Part shown: piece by piece, positions 7,917-15,792 of the stretch
Layout: each line of letters starts with the position of its first letter
How positions within the stretch are numbered: the first letter of the stretch is position 1
Source: G963665815 sp942492065
GTDB taxonomy: Bacteria; Cloacimonadota; Cloacimonadia; Cloacimonadales; JAIOQZ01
Direction: 5' to 3'
Assembly: GCA_942492065.1 (NCBI GenBank)
Contig: CALODV010000013.1
Span: forward strand, 930,001 to 994,000
DNA length: 64,000 nucleotides
Made by a program: the position numbers and the translations under genes
Notes under the pieces: generated by a model
The model's database searches: none
Seen by the model: the letters and a program-made list of their open reading frames with translations, nothing else
What the model was told of the DNA's origin: nothing

Positions 7917-8722
7917 TATATATTCTCCTGACACTGGCAGACAGGACAATAATAAGTTGTTCTGCCAGCTTGTTTAATTTTTAATATTTTGTGGTCGTTA
8001 GGACAAGTTTCCTTTCCATATACATTCAGAAAGTTCTGAAAACTTCCCTGCTTATCATCTACGCGTCTGTAATCAGAGATTGTTGTACCATTACACTTGA
8101 TAGCTTCCTTAAGAACATCCTTTGTATGCTTAACAATTTTTTCCAGATCTTCGTTACATAAATCTTTTGAGGTTGCAGCAGGATTTACTGCTGACCTGAA
8201 CAAAATCTCACAAGCATATATATTCCCTATTCCTGCAATTATCTGCTGGTTAAGCAAGATATTTTTTATGGGAGACTGCCTGTTTTTTATTTTCTCTTTC
8301 AGGTAGTCTGCTGTGAAACCATCTGAGAGCGGTTCAATACCAAGGCTTTCCAGACTTCTAACAGATGTATTTGCAGGATATATTCTTATTGTTCCAAATG
8401 TTCTGACATCATCGAAAATTATATACTTATGATCGGACAAAGAAATTACCGCTCTGATATGTCTTAAGTTCTCAGGAATATGATTATCTACAATCAGCTT
8501 CCCGGTCATTCTTAAATGAACAACAATTGTATTAACAGGAGTCTTAATAATTATATATTTACCGCGTCTGGAAACTTCTGTGATAATCTCATCTGTAACC
8601 AGTTCATCACCGATTATTTCAACAGTACCTTCCCTGAAAGATTCAATACCTTTAATCATCTTCCCTTTAACGCTGGATTTCAATTCTGTTACAATTGTCT
8701 GAACTTCAGGTAATTCAGGCAT
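7916..8722 (-). CDS. mutM: Formamidopyrimidine-DNA glycosylase (MutM/Fpg)
   Basis: The enzyme excises 8-oxoguanine and other oxidised purines and nicks the abasic site. The N-terminus MPELPEVQTIV supplies the catalytic Pro2 and Glu3. The conserved LLNQQIIAGIGNIYA motif of the helix-two-turn-helix is present. The C-terminal zinc finger is unusual: C240 is followed by PNDH instead of the expected CxxC, while C259 and C262 are intact, so the second ligand would have to be D243 or H244. It overlaps perR by 8 nt upstream and fprA by 1 nt downstream, which places oxidative DNA repair inside the oxygen-defence operon. Confidence 0.95.
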   Translation of the reverse strand: MPELPEVQTIVTELKSSVKGKMIKGIESFREGTVEIIGDELVTDEIITEVSRRGKYIIIKTPVNTIVVHLRMTGKLIVDNHIPENLRHIRAVISLSDHKYIIFDDVRTFGTIRIYPANTSVRSLESLGIEPLSDGFTADYLKEKIKNRQSPIKNILLNQQIIAGIGNIYACEILFRSAVNPAATSKDLCNEDLEKIVKHTKDVLKEAIKCNGTTISDYRRVDDKQGSFQNFLNVYGKETCPNDHKILKIKQAGRTTYYCPVCQCQENI

Positions 8723-9125
8723 TATTCTCCTCTAAACACTTCGAGCAAATTCCCTTAAGAGAAATCTGATGTTCAGTAACTTTATGACCATCAACAATTC
8801 TGTCTTTAATAAATTCAAATTCCTCGAAAACATCGTAGATTTTTCCGCATTCAGTACATTCAAAATGAGCATGAGGTTCCATATTAAATTCATAGTGAAT
8901 TTCATTATTTTCTGACAATATAGGTTTAACCAGAGAAACTGATTGAAACAATTTCATCGTATTATATACTGTAGTCCTGGAGAGAGTGGGAATCAAATTC
9001 TTCAGTGAATTAAATATCATCTCGACCGAAGGGTGAACCCTGTTCTCTTCAAGATAGGCAATAATCTGCAGTCTCTGGAATGTAGGCGAAATACCTTTTT
9101 CTCGTAAAACAAATTTCCAGTCCAT
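8715..9125 (-). CDS. perR: Fur-family regulator, PerR-like peroxide sensor
   Basis: A 136-residue Fur-family repressor heading the cluster. The winged helix (about 1-75) includes RTTVYNTMKLF as recognition helix. The structural zinc site is C90-x2-C93 plus C127-x2-C130. The regulatory metal site has H31, E79, H85, H87 and D98. D98 aligns with Asp104 of Bacillus PerR, the residue linked to peroxide sensing in PerR (Fur proteins have Glu), while E79 replaces Asp85. The start at 9125 is chosen over 9140 because GAGG lies five nt before it. It probably represses itself and the genes behind it until peroxide oxidises the protein. Confidence 0.87.
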   Translation of the reverse strand: MDWKFVLREKGISPTFQRLQIIAYLEENRVHPSVEMIFNSLKNLIPTLSRTTVYNTMKLFQSVSLVKPILSENNEIHYEFNMEPHAHFECTECGKIYDVFEEFEFIKDRIVDGHKVTEHQISLKGICSKCLEENNA

Positions 9126-9158
9126 AGGAACCTCTTTCATTTTTGTTATAATTACAAT

Positions 9159-9183
9159 TTAAGAATTATTCTAATAATGTCAA
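9159..9183 (-). promoter_or_regulatory. perR promoter region with PerR/Fur-box-like palindrome
   Basis: On the minus strand a TTGACA -35 hexamer (9183-9178) is followed within 4 nt by a near-perfect palindrome (9159-9174), read on the plus strand as TTAAGAATTATTCTAA. This resembles the Per box (TTATAATTATTATAA). The palindrome fills the -35/-10 spacer, where a repressor would block transcription. The -10 hexamer itself is not clear. The box is 34 nt upstream of the chosen perR ATG. Confidence 0.55.
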
Positions 9184-9356
9184 TCTTTTTATAAATGATA
9201 TTTATTTTTTTTTAGTTGACAATATTTATTTTTACAATTAAGTATTGTTTTATGATGTGTATGTTACACATCGAGTTAATTGGGAATTTTATGGTTTTAT
9301 TCAGGTGTGGCACCGACCTGGAGGAATCAGCATTAAATGTAAATTTGGAGGAATTT

Positions 9357-11909
9357 ATGACCACAAAGAAAGTAATCTTTCTAGTACTAGTTTCAATTTT
9401 GTTAGCAGGTTATCTATTTGCTGAAGGTGATATGGTTGCTATGCTGGCAAAAACAAATTACACATTATCGGTAGAAGATCCCACTATCGGTGAGTTCAAC
9501 GATCCTTTCGATTATTACGATTTTTTAATATTAATGTCAAATAATGGTTCATATCAGGTTCCATATCTTATATATGACTGGCCAACAGCTTTGCAGTATA
9601 AGGATAATGATAATGGATACGGTGTAATTTATTATGCTGATGGAAGTAACCTTATTGGTCCTGATGAATATTATAATGAATATGACTGCCAGAGATTCTT
9701 TTGCAGAGGAAGCAAAAAATATTATGATAGTGATACACTAAGAATTGATGCAGACAATGGCGAGCAAATGAATGCTGCCTATTACTGGACAACCAATGTC
9801 AGAGATTTTGATCCTCTTAAATTGAAACAACCAGCTGAAAATGATGTAAAAACAATACTTGGTCATGTTTCTGAGAGTACAAGCTATGAGGGAAATCATC
9901 CTTTTACATTTGAGGATAGTTCATTAAGTACTTCAATAACATATAGTTTCATTGCTGATTGCAACCTTGATAACACATGTAGATCAGCTATACAAGATTT
10001 TCTCAATGATGCGTGTGACTGGTTTTATTATCATGATTTCAACAACAATGTTCTGGAAAACAATGGAACTGTTGATGAATTCTTTTTTCACTACTTAATG
10101 TACTGGATAGAAGAGTGTGATGGAGATGTTGTAAACGGTATTCAGATTGCTTTAAATCAGACTGATGTTGATGGTTTTAATTTGAGGGAGTGCCTTATTT
10201 CTTCTGAAATGGGGGCTAATGGTACTTATGAAGATGTATGTAACTTTGTTTTAAGTGACGGAGATAATCTGTATATTTTCAAAAATTCACAAGAAGATGA
10301 CACTCGTCATATGATTAGCTACAAAGATTGCGGTGATTTCTATGGAGTGAAAACATTAAGCCCAGATAACTCTACAGCAATTAATCAATTTGAATTGGTT
10401 GCTCTATCAAGAAATAGTCTTCCTGAAACTTATGAAGTATACAGAAGTTATCTACCATCAAGTATCTCAGAAATTGGACAAGCAGTAGCCATTTATGGTG
10501 ACTACGCAGCTGCATCATATGATAATGGAGTGATTACTTATAAAAAGAACAGTAATGACATATGGGTTTACGACCAGACTATTCCAACAAATTTCCATCC
10601 TGTAAACAGTAATACTGATTTTGGTGCACATATATCAATGAATGGTAACTATATGGCAATTGGTGCACCATTATTCAATGAACATGTAAACGGTACAGTT
10701 GTTGGCTATCAGTGTGGAGCTGTTTTTATTTATGAAATAAATACAAGCACTGGAAACTGGGATTACATTGATAAAGTATACGGATGGAATTACGAACGTA
10801 TAGGTAGTTCATTTGAGATAGATATTGATGGAAACTTAGTTGTTGGTATTCCACGATACGATTCAGCAACACTAAATGATGTTGGTAAAGTTATATACTA
10901 TGAATACGATGAAATTCCTGATCAATATCTAATAGTACATACATGGTATGGGGATGGACCATTCCAGCAACTGGGGTATGATGTTGATATCAGTGATCAT
11001 GGAATTATTATTGCAGGATCACCTGAGAGAACTATTCAGGAAATAGGTGGTTATTATTTATACGTTGGTGCCGTAAGCTTCTTTAATTCAGATGGCGATT
11101 CGTTAGTAAATAGAAATAGTTATTCACTTTATAATAATTGCGGTTGCAATGATTATGGAAAAAAAGTAGCAATAGATAAACGAATTGAAGCCTTTCCAAT
11201 GTGCACAGGTAATTATGGATTTTACTTTGGAAATATTCCCAATATTGATTATGTAGGATCTGCAGTTTATTATAGACAAAGTACAGATGATAGAATCCAT
11301 CTGAATAACAATCCTGGATATCCTTTCAGTGTATATACTGTGAATCCTGCACCTCCTGTAAACTGTATTGAAAAGGATGGTGAAAGAGCATTCATTAGTT
11401 GTGAAGATTATGTATACGTTTATACTGAATCAGGTTCAACAATATGCGACACTTTTAGTTCACATTATTCGGGCACAGACGATTTTGGAACTTCAATGAA
11501 CTACGATGGCTCTACTATAATAGTTGGCGCACCAAGTGATCCATCTGGTGGAGCAGTTTACTTCTTTGACTACTCAAGTGCAAGTGGAGGTGGAAGACCT
11601 GAACTGTTATCAGATGCTCCTGAAGTTAAATCTGCACTTACAGTAAAGGGTAACTACCCTAATCCGTTTAATCCTACTACTGTGATTAAATATTCACTTA
11701 CTGATGAATCAAATGTTGAAGTTTCAGTTTACAATCTTAAAGGACAGAAAGTTAACACTCTTGTAAAAGATAAGCAATCATCAGGTGATCATGAAGTTGT
11801 CTGGAATGGAGAAGACTCAAACGGGTCAGCTGTTTCCAGTGGCGTGTACTTCTACAAAATTCAAACATCAAAAGATACAAAAATCAGCAAAATGGTGCTG
11901 ATGAAATAG
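9357..11909 (+). CDS. Secreted protein: degenerate class II amidotransferase-like domain, beta-propeller, sorting tail
   Basis: An 850-residue exported protein. A signal peptide (about 1-22, ending YLFA) is followed by roughly 330 residues whose motif order resembles class II glutamine amidotransferases of the YafJ/EgtC group: NGYGVIYY, LGHVSESTSYEGNHPF, FIADCNLDN, NFVLSDGDNLY. The catalytic N-terminal Cys is absent. The middle third has FG-GAP-like propeller repeats (FGAHISMNGNYMAIGAP, LGYDVDISDHGIIIAGSP, FGTSMNYDGSTIIVGAP). The last 85 residues are a FlgD-Ig-type sorting tail with YPNPFNPTT. The frame is open from 9216, but the ATG at 9357 has GGAGGAATTT before it and starts the signal peptide. 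Function unknown; surface display is inferred. Confidence 0.72.
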   Translation: MTTKKVIFLVLVSILLAGYLFAEGDMVAMLAKTNYTLSVEDPTIGEFNDPFDYYDFLILMSNNGSYQVPYLIYDWPTALQYKDNDNGYGVIYYADGSNLIGPDEYYNEYDCQRFFCRGSKKYYDSDTLRIDADNGEQMNAAYYWTTNVRDFDPLKLKQPAENDVKTILGHVSESTSYEGNHPFTFEDSSLSTSITYSFIADCNLDNTCRSAIQDFLNDACDWFYYHDFNNNVLENNGTVDEFFFHYLMYWIEECDGDVVNGIQIALNQTDVDGFNLRECLISSEMGANGTYEDVCNFVLSDGDNLYIFKNSQEDDTRHMISYKDCGDFYGVKTLSPDNSTAINQFELVALSRNSLPETYEVYRSYLPSSISEIGQAVAIYGDYAAASYDNGVITYKKNSNDIWVYDQTIPTNFHPVNSNTDFGAHISMNGNYMAIGAPLFNEHVNGTVVGYQCGAVFIYEINTSTGNWDYIDKVYGWNYERIGSSFEIDIDGNLVVGIPRYDSATLNDVGKVIYYEYDEIPDQYLIVHTWYGDGPFQQLGYDVDISDHGIIIAGSPERTIQEIGGYYLYVGAVSFFNSDGDSLVNRNSYSLYNNCGCNDYGKKVAIDKRIEAFPMCTGNYGFYFGNIPNIDYVGSAVYYRQSTDDRIHLNNNPGYPFSVYTVNPAPPVNCIEKDGERAFISCEDYVYVYTESGSTICDTFSSHYSGTDDFGTSMNYDGSTIIVGAPSDPSGGAVYFFDYSSASGGGRPELLSDAPEVKSALTVKGNYPNPFNPTTVIKYSLTDESNVEVSVYNLKGQKVNTLVKDKQSSGDHEVVWNGEDSNGSAVSSGVYFYKIQTSKDTKISKMVLMK

Positions 11910-11937
11910 TAATTTATTTTAGTATCAAAATCAATCT

Positions 11938-11972
11938 TAAAGCAGGCTGCACGGTACCGCAGTCTGCTTTTT
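11938..11972 (+). terminator. Terminator after the propeller protein
   Basis: AAGCAGGCTGC pairs with GCAGTCTGCTT (one G-T wobble) around the loop ACGGTACC, followed directly by a T-run. It lies about 30 nt past the stop at 11909. Confidence 0.9.
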
Positions 11973-12044
11973 TGTGTTTTATTGATTTGTAGGGAACAAT
12001 AATCATTTTTCCGTATTTGGATATTTGGTTCCCTGAGCAAGTCT

Positions 12045-12090
12045 ATTAACCTTCTTGATTTTCATTCTAAAATCTTTCTTCTTGCCAGGA
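12045..12090 (-). repeat. 46-nt interspersed repeat, copy 1
   Basis: The reverse complement of this segment matches 39638-39683 at 43 of 46 positions. Shared core words are AAAGATTTTAGAATG and AAAATCAAG. Neither copy is in a gene. Confidence 0.85.
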
Positions 12091-12114
12091 GGAACTTATA
12101 CTCTATCTATCTGC

Positions 12115-12140
12115 GTAGAGACAACCGGACGGTTGTCTTG
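12115..12140. repeat. GTAGAGAC palindromic repeat, copy 1
   Basis: The arms AGACAACCG and CGGTTGTCT (12119-12138) flank a two-base centre, preceded by GTAG. This belongs to a family of palindromes that share GAGAC/GTCTC outer ends but differ in the core. Other copies are at 15508-15527, 39530-39551 and, with other cores, 12471-12492, 39433-39454, 39592-39611 and 40580-40601. Confidence 0.85.
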
Positions 12141-12281
12141 AATATGAGAGTAAATCGACTATGTCGATTTCGCATTGACACAGTCAATGCACTCCAAATA
12201 GCTATTAGAACCTGTCGAAACCACCATTGCGAAGGTTCTGGAACCATTCGCAAGGGCATTCCGGCAACACGTAGAGCGTTG

Positions 12282-12312
12282 TATAAATTATCCTCTATGG
12301 AGGAGTACGTTT
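12282..12312 (+). repeat. Core of composite repeat, inverted copy near 40.7 kb
   Basis: This 31-nt core (TATAAATTATCC through GGAGGAGTACGTTT) matches the reverse complement of 40700-40744, which carries an extra 13-nt tandem copy of CTCCTCCATAGAG. The similarity continues through CGGGAGGTG (12322-12330) and an ATTCGAT-rich segment to about 12375. More weakly it also extends upstream to about 12220. Confidence 0.8.
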
Positions 12313-12470
12313 CATAAGAAACGGGAGGTGTTTTACCTTATTATTAATATAGAATGTATTCGATGTAATTACTCCCTGCTCAACCGAATAGAAATAATCG
12401 GACGGTTATCTTTATAGAACATATTTGGAATGGTATTCCTGAAGAAAAATACTCTCTATAAACTGCTAAT

Positions 12471-12492
12471 GAGACACAAGATGTTGTGTCTC
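12471..12492. repeat. GAGACACAA palindromic repeat
   Basis: The arms GAGACACAA and TTGTGTCTC pair perfectly around a four-base loop and are followed by TAC. The same arms recur at 39433-39454, and a decayed copy is at 40580-40601. Confidence 0.85.
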
Positions 12493-12707
12493 TACAATGG
12501 TTTAATGCTTGGGTACCATAGAAAAAAGAGAATGACAAGGAAGAGGATACATTTTTTTGGAATGAAATCTGCATAACACAGCTATTGAAGGACAACAGCT
12601 GTATATTTACTGAGCTGACTTATGAGTAATAAGTACAATTTCTGAGAAGATTCTGTCCATATTATTATCAGTTAAAGCACAGGAAATGAACAGTTGAGAG
12701 AATTTTC

Positions 12708-12736
12708 TTGACAGAAATTCCTTTTCATCTATGTTA
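12708..12736 (+). promoter_or_regulatory. Sigma-70-type promoter for the 12839 gene
   Basis: TTGACA at 12708-12713 and TATGTT at 12730-12735 are separated by 16 nt. The start codon at 12839 lies about 100 nt downstream behind AAAGGAGAGAGT, so the 5' untranslated leader would be long. The -10 match is moderate. Confidence 0.5.
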
Positions 12737-12838
12737 ATATAGTTATATTAAAGATTGATTGTCATGGATGAATATCAGGGCAATGAGACTTCAGTCATGA
12801 AAATTCATTAATCTATAAATTAAAAAAAAGGAGAGAGT

Positions 12839-15385
12839 ATGAAACGATTATTATTAGTACTCATGATTGCTACCTTAGCAATTACAATTTTTGCTCAGAA
12901 CGCACCTGATCAGATTACAACTCATGTAAAAAATCAGAAATTCGGTATATTCTGGGACGAACCAGATGCAAGCGATGCATTATACTGGGATACTGGTGTT
13001 AACGGTGGAGCTATTGGTTTTGGAACTTCAGCCTCAGATGGTGCAATTGCTATCAAGTTTTTACCACAAGACCTTGCATCTTATAATGGCTATACAATTA
13101 CACACCTTTCATTTTTTGATGGTGAACCTGATACCCAATACGGAATCAGAATGAACATTATTGAAGGTGGAACAACAAACTTCCCAAGTACTACCATTAC
13201 TGCAACAGACTCAATTCACAGTACACAAATGACTGACGATGAGGTAAACCTTATTGCTCTGACTAACCCTCCAACAATTGATGCAACACAAGACTTATGG
13301 ATTGAATTCGTTTTTGATTCAGCTGATCCTGTTACACCTAACGAAAGTCACCCATGGTCACAAGATGATGCTGACCTTAACGGTACTCATGTAGGTTTCG
13401 GTGACTTAGTATGGAATGGTGCTACTGACGGTTATGTACCTCTTACATCCCTCGTTGCTTCACTTACAGGAAACTGGAATATCAGAGCTTACCTTTCAAA
13501 CGGTACACGTGATATGATTCCTATGACTATTGCAGGAAATACTGTAAGACCAGAGGTTGTTCCTTCAAGTCTTTCAAAAGTTGAACTCAGAGATCCTAAT
13601 TTTGATATTTACAACAATGTATCTTCAAGACTTCATTTCATTAAAGGTTTTAAAGTCTTCAAAGACAATACACTTGTAGAAGAAATGAGATACACTACTA
13701 CTGATCACAAAAGATTCTACTATGGTGAAGAGTCTGTTGGACAACATAACTATTATGTTTCAGCAATTTTTGATGATATGATTGCCGGTGGAGAAGTTGA
13801 ATCTCCTCTTTCAAATCCTATCGTTATTAATATTACAGATGCTAACCCACAGACAGCACCACGTGACGTTCATTATACAGTTGAAGAAGGTAACGAACCT
13901 ACAGTTAACTGGATTCACCCTGGAGGAGCTCTTGGGGAAACAAGAATGGCACTTCCTGGTGACCTTGAACAAAATGACTACAACAGTGGATATGGAATCT
14001 TCACTACATACGAATTTGGTATCAGATTCGAAGCTCAAGATTTAGTAAACTATGTTGGTCAATCTATCACTAACGTAAGAATGGTTGCTACAGATTCACT
14101 CGCTACATATACTCTCAAAATATATGAAGGTGGAGATGTAACATACAGTGCTCAAGATTCTGCTTACATCTATAATGAAGGAACTCTCATTTATGAAGAA
14201 CCTATTGTAAAACCTAACGTTTACAGAGAAAACATTGTTGACCTTGAAACCCCTATCACAATTCAAGCTAATAATGAATACTGGTTTACTCTTAAAACAA
14301 CACAATATGCTAATGACATTTTCCCAATGGCTCAAGCTGGTGTTGCAGGTGAAATTAACAACATGAAAGGTAACCTGATTAAATTCGGCAGCTGGGGATC
14401 AATGTATAGAGAAGGTGATGATATTGCTAACGAAAGAGATCACTATCTTCAAATTCATATCTCAGACCTGACAACCAGAAATACTACTCAAGAAGCTTTA
14501 GTATCTGAAACATACCCTTCATATGAAGGTCCTGTTGTTTCAGCTCCAGCTGTTAAAGCTCCTTACGCTACACTCGCAGACGTAAGAGATAACGACAGAG
14601 CTTCTTTAGAAGGCTGGGAATTAAACTGGAACCTTAATACTCCGGATGCTGCAACTTATTCAGTTGACTTACAGTATATTGGTTTAATCCTTGGTGGGAT
14701 GGATGAAGGTGATTACGAATACAGTGTTGCCGCTTTATATGATGATCAAACATCAGCAGTATCAGATGTACACACATGTTCAATCGTACTTCCTACACCT
14801 GATAGTTTAGAAGCAGAAAACATCAATGCTAACTACTGGAGATTAACATGGCTTCCACCTGTACTTGATCCTTATTCACGTGGATTCCAGAAATATAACA
14901 TCTACTCAGGAGCAAGCGAAGAAAATTGTGACACATTCGTTGCTGAAGCTGACGGTGAATTCTATGTTACAAATAACTTTGATTCAACTCTCACATACAA
15001 AGTTGTAGCTGTTTACGGTGGCGAAGATAATGCTGAGTTTGAATCTCAAGGCACATTCTGGTCTAATGGTGGAAATCAAGCTGTTGGTGATAAAGATATC
15101 GATTTCATGGCAACAAGAATCGTTGGTGCTTATCCTAACCCATTCAACCCAACAACAACAATCAAATACAGCATTGCAAAAGATGATAACGTTGAGTTAG
15201 TCGTTTACAATATTAAAGGACAAAAAGTTCGAACACTTGTAAACGAAAAACAAGATCAAGGCGAACATTCAATCGTTTGGAATGGTAAAGATGATGAAGG
15301 TCATAATTCTGCTTCAGGAGTTTACTTCTACAGACTTAGATCCGGAAATCATACTTCTACACAAAAACTCATGATGATCAAATAA
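12839..15385 (+). CDS. Large secreted beta-sandwich protein with sorting tail
   Basis: An 848-residue exported protein with a clear signal peptide (MKRLLLVLMIATLAITIFAQ). Two copies of an all-beta module occupy about residues 40-220 and 355-555. Each has a phrase like AIKFLPQDLASYNGYTITH or GIRFEAQDLVNYVGQSITN followed by an I.EGG turn and ends with NWNIRAYLS or HYLQIHISD. Fibronectin type III-like segments (WRLTWLPP ... YNIYSG) follow. The last 85 residues are the sorting tail (YPNPFNPTTTIKYSI, YNIKGQKVRTLV, ASGVYFYRLR). The domain layout suggests a surface or extracellular adhesin-like protein. The codon use is unusually AAC/GGT-rich compared with neighbours, hinting at high expression. Confidence 0.82.
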   Translation: MKRLLLVLMIATLAITIFAQNAPDQITTHVKNQKFGIFWDEPDASDALYWDTGVNGGAIGFGTSASDGAIAIKFLPQDLASYNGYTITHLSFFDGEPDTQYGIRMNIIEGGTTNFPSTTITATDSIHSTQMTDDEVNLIALTNPPTIDATQDLWIEFVFDSADPVTPNESHPWSQDDADLNGTHVGFGDLVWNGATDGYVPLTSLVASLTGNWNIRAYLSNGTRDMIPMTIAGNTVRPEVVPSSLSKVELRDPNFDIYNNVSSRLHFIKGFKVFKDNTLVEEMRYTTTDHKRFYYGEESVGQHNYYVSAIFDDMIAGGEVESPLSNPIVINITDANPQTAPRDVHYTVEEGNEPTVNWIHPGGALGETRMALPGDLEQNDYNSGYGIFTTYEFGIRFEAQDLVNYVGQSITNVRMVATDSLATYTLKIYEGGDVTYSAQDSAYIYNEGTLIYEEPIVKPNVYRENIVDLETPITIQANNEYWFTLKTTQYANDIFPMAQAGVAGEINNMKGNLIKFGSWGSMYREGDDIANERDHYLQIHISDLTTRNTTQEALVSETYPSYEGPVVSAPAVKAPYATLADVRDNDRASLEGWELNWNLNTPDAATYSVDLQYIGLILGGMDEGDYEYSVAALYDDQTSAVSDVHTCSIVLPTPDSLEAENINANYWRLTWLPPVLDPYSRGFQKYNIYSGASEENCDTFVAEADGEFYVTNNFDSTLTYKVVAVYGGEDNAEFESQGTFWSNGGNQAVGDKDIDFMATRIVGAYPNPFNPTTTIKYSIAKDDNVELVVYNIKGQKVRTLVNEKQDQGEHSIVWNGKDDEGHNSASGVYFYRLRSGNHTSTQKLMMIK

Positions 15386-15402
15386 TCATCAGATTATATT
15401 AT

Positions 15403-15430
15403 AAGGCTGCACTTCTGTGCAGCCTTTTTT
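15403..15430 (+). terminator. Terminator after the 12839 gene
   Basis: GGCTGCAC at 15405-15412 pairs with GTGCAGCC at 15417-15424 around a TTCT tetraloop, followed by seven T. It lies 19 nt past the stop. Confidence 0.95.
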
Positions 15431-15467
15431 TGTGCTTAAATTTTAAATAACTACCTGTTTTGGTTTG

Positions 15468-15494
15468 CTGAATGTGTTCTTTCGGAAACATCTA
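15468..15494 (-). repeat. 27-nt interspersed repeat (TAGATGTTTCCGAA family), copy 1
   Basis: The reverse complement matches 58501-58527 at 25 of 27 positions. It is itself an imperfect palindrome (GATGTTTCC / GGAACACATC). The rest of the gap 15431-15792 holds one palindromic repeat (15508-15527) and AT-rich DNA. The short frame 15465-15659 runs across both repeats and is not called. Confidence 0.85.
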
Positions 15495-15507
15495 TGGTAT
15501 ACTATTA

Positions 15508-15527
15508 AGACAACCTTCAGGTTGTCT
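15508..15527. repeat. GTAGAGAC-family palindrome, copy 2
   Basis: The arms AGACAACCT and AGGTTGTCT flank TC. The downstream flank CTACGCGGATGTACAGAACTG is shared, with a few differences, with the flank of the copy at 39530-39551, so the repeat unit extends past the palindrome by about 20 nt. Confidence 0.85.
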
Positions 15528-15792
15528 CTACGCGGATGTACAGAACTGCTCAAATCCGATAAAGAATTTTTATGTATCACGCAGTATTCTTTTCTTTTTC
15601 TTACAAAGAACTTGACCCATATTTACCTGTTTTTTTTATCAATTTTACAGATTTTATAAATAGTTATGAGATTTATTAATTATAACTTATAAATTTTTTT
15701 GCATATTTTCATCAGATGATTTTGCTTTTATGTAAAGATATCAACATATTTTATTTGTAAGTGTAATTTAATATAATTCCCAAGGAGTAAAA

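Larger units (their letters stand above)
11990..12707. repeat. Gene-free repeat island
   Basis: No credible gene is present. The stretch holds a 46-nt repeat copy (12045-12090), a run of short-loop hairpins (12119-12138, 12152-12170, 12172-12190, 12229-12251), a composite repeat (about 12220-12375) whose inverted copy is at 40648-40812, and another palindrome (12471-12492). Individual copies are entered separately. The open frame at 12380-12595 on the minus strand runs through these repeats and has no family resemblance, so it is not called. Confidence 0.75.

Noticed and set aside
9216..9356. 47-residue extension of the propeller protein
   Set aside because: It starts at the TTG of a probable -35 hexamer, and the internal ATG at 9357 has GGAGG and begins a signal peptide.
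12380..12595. 71-residue minus-strand frame in the 12-kb repeat island
   Set aside because: It crosses a GAGACACAA palindrome and other repeat parts and has no ribosome binding site or family resemblance.
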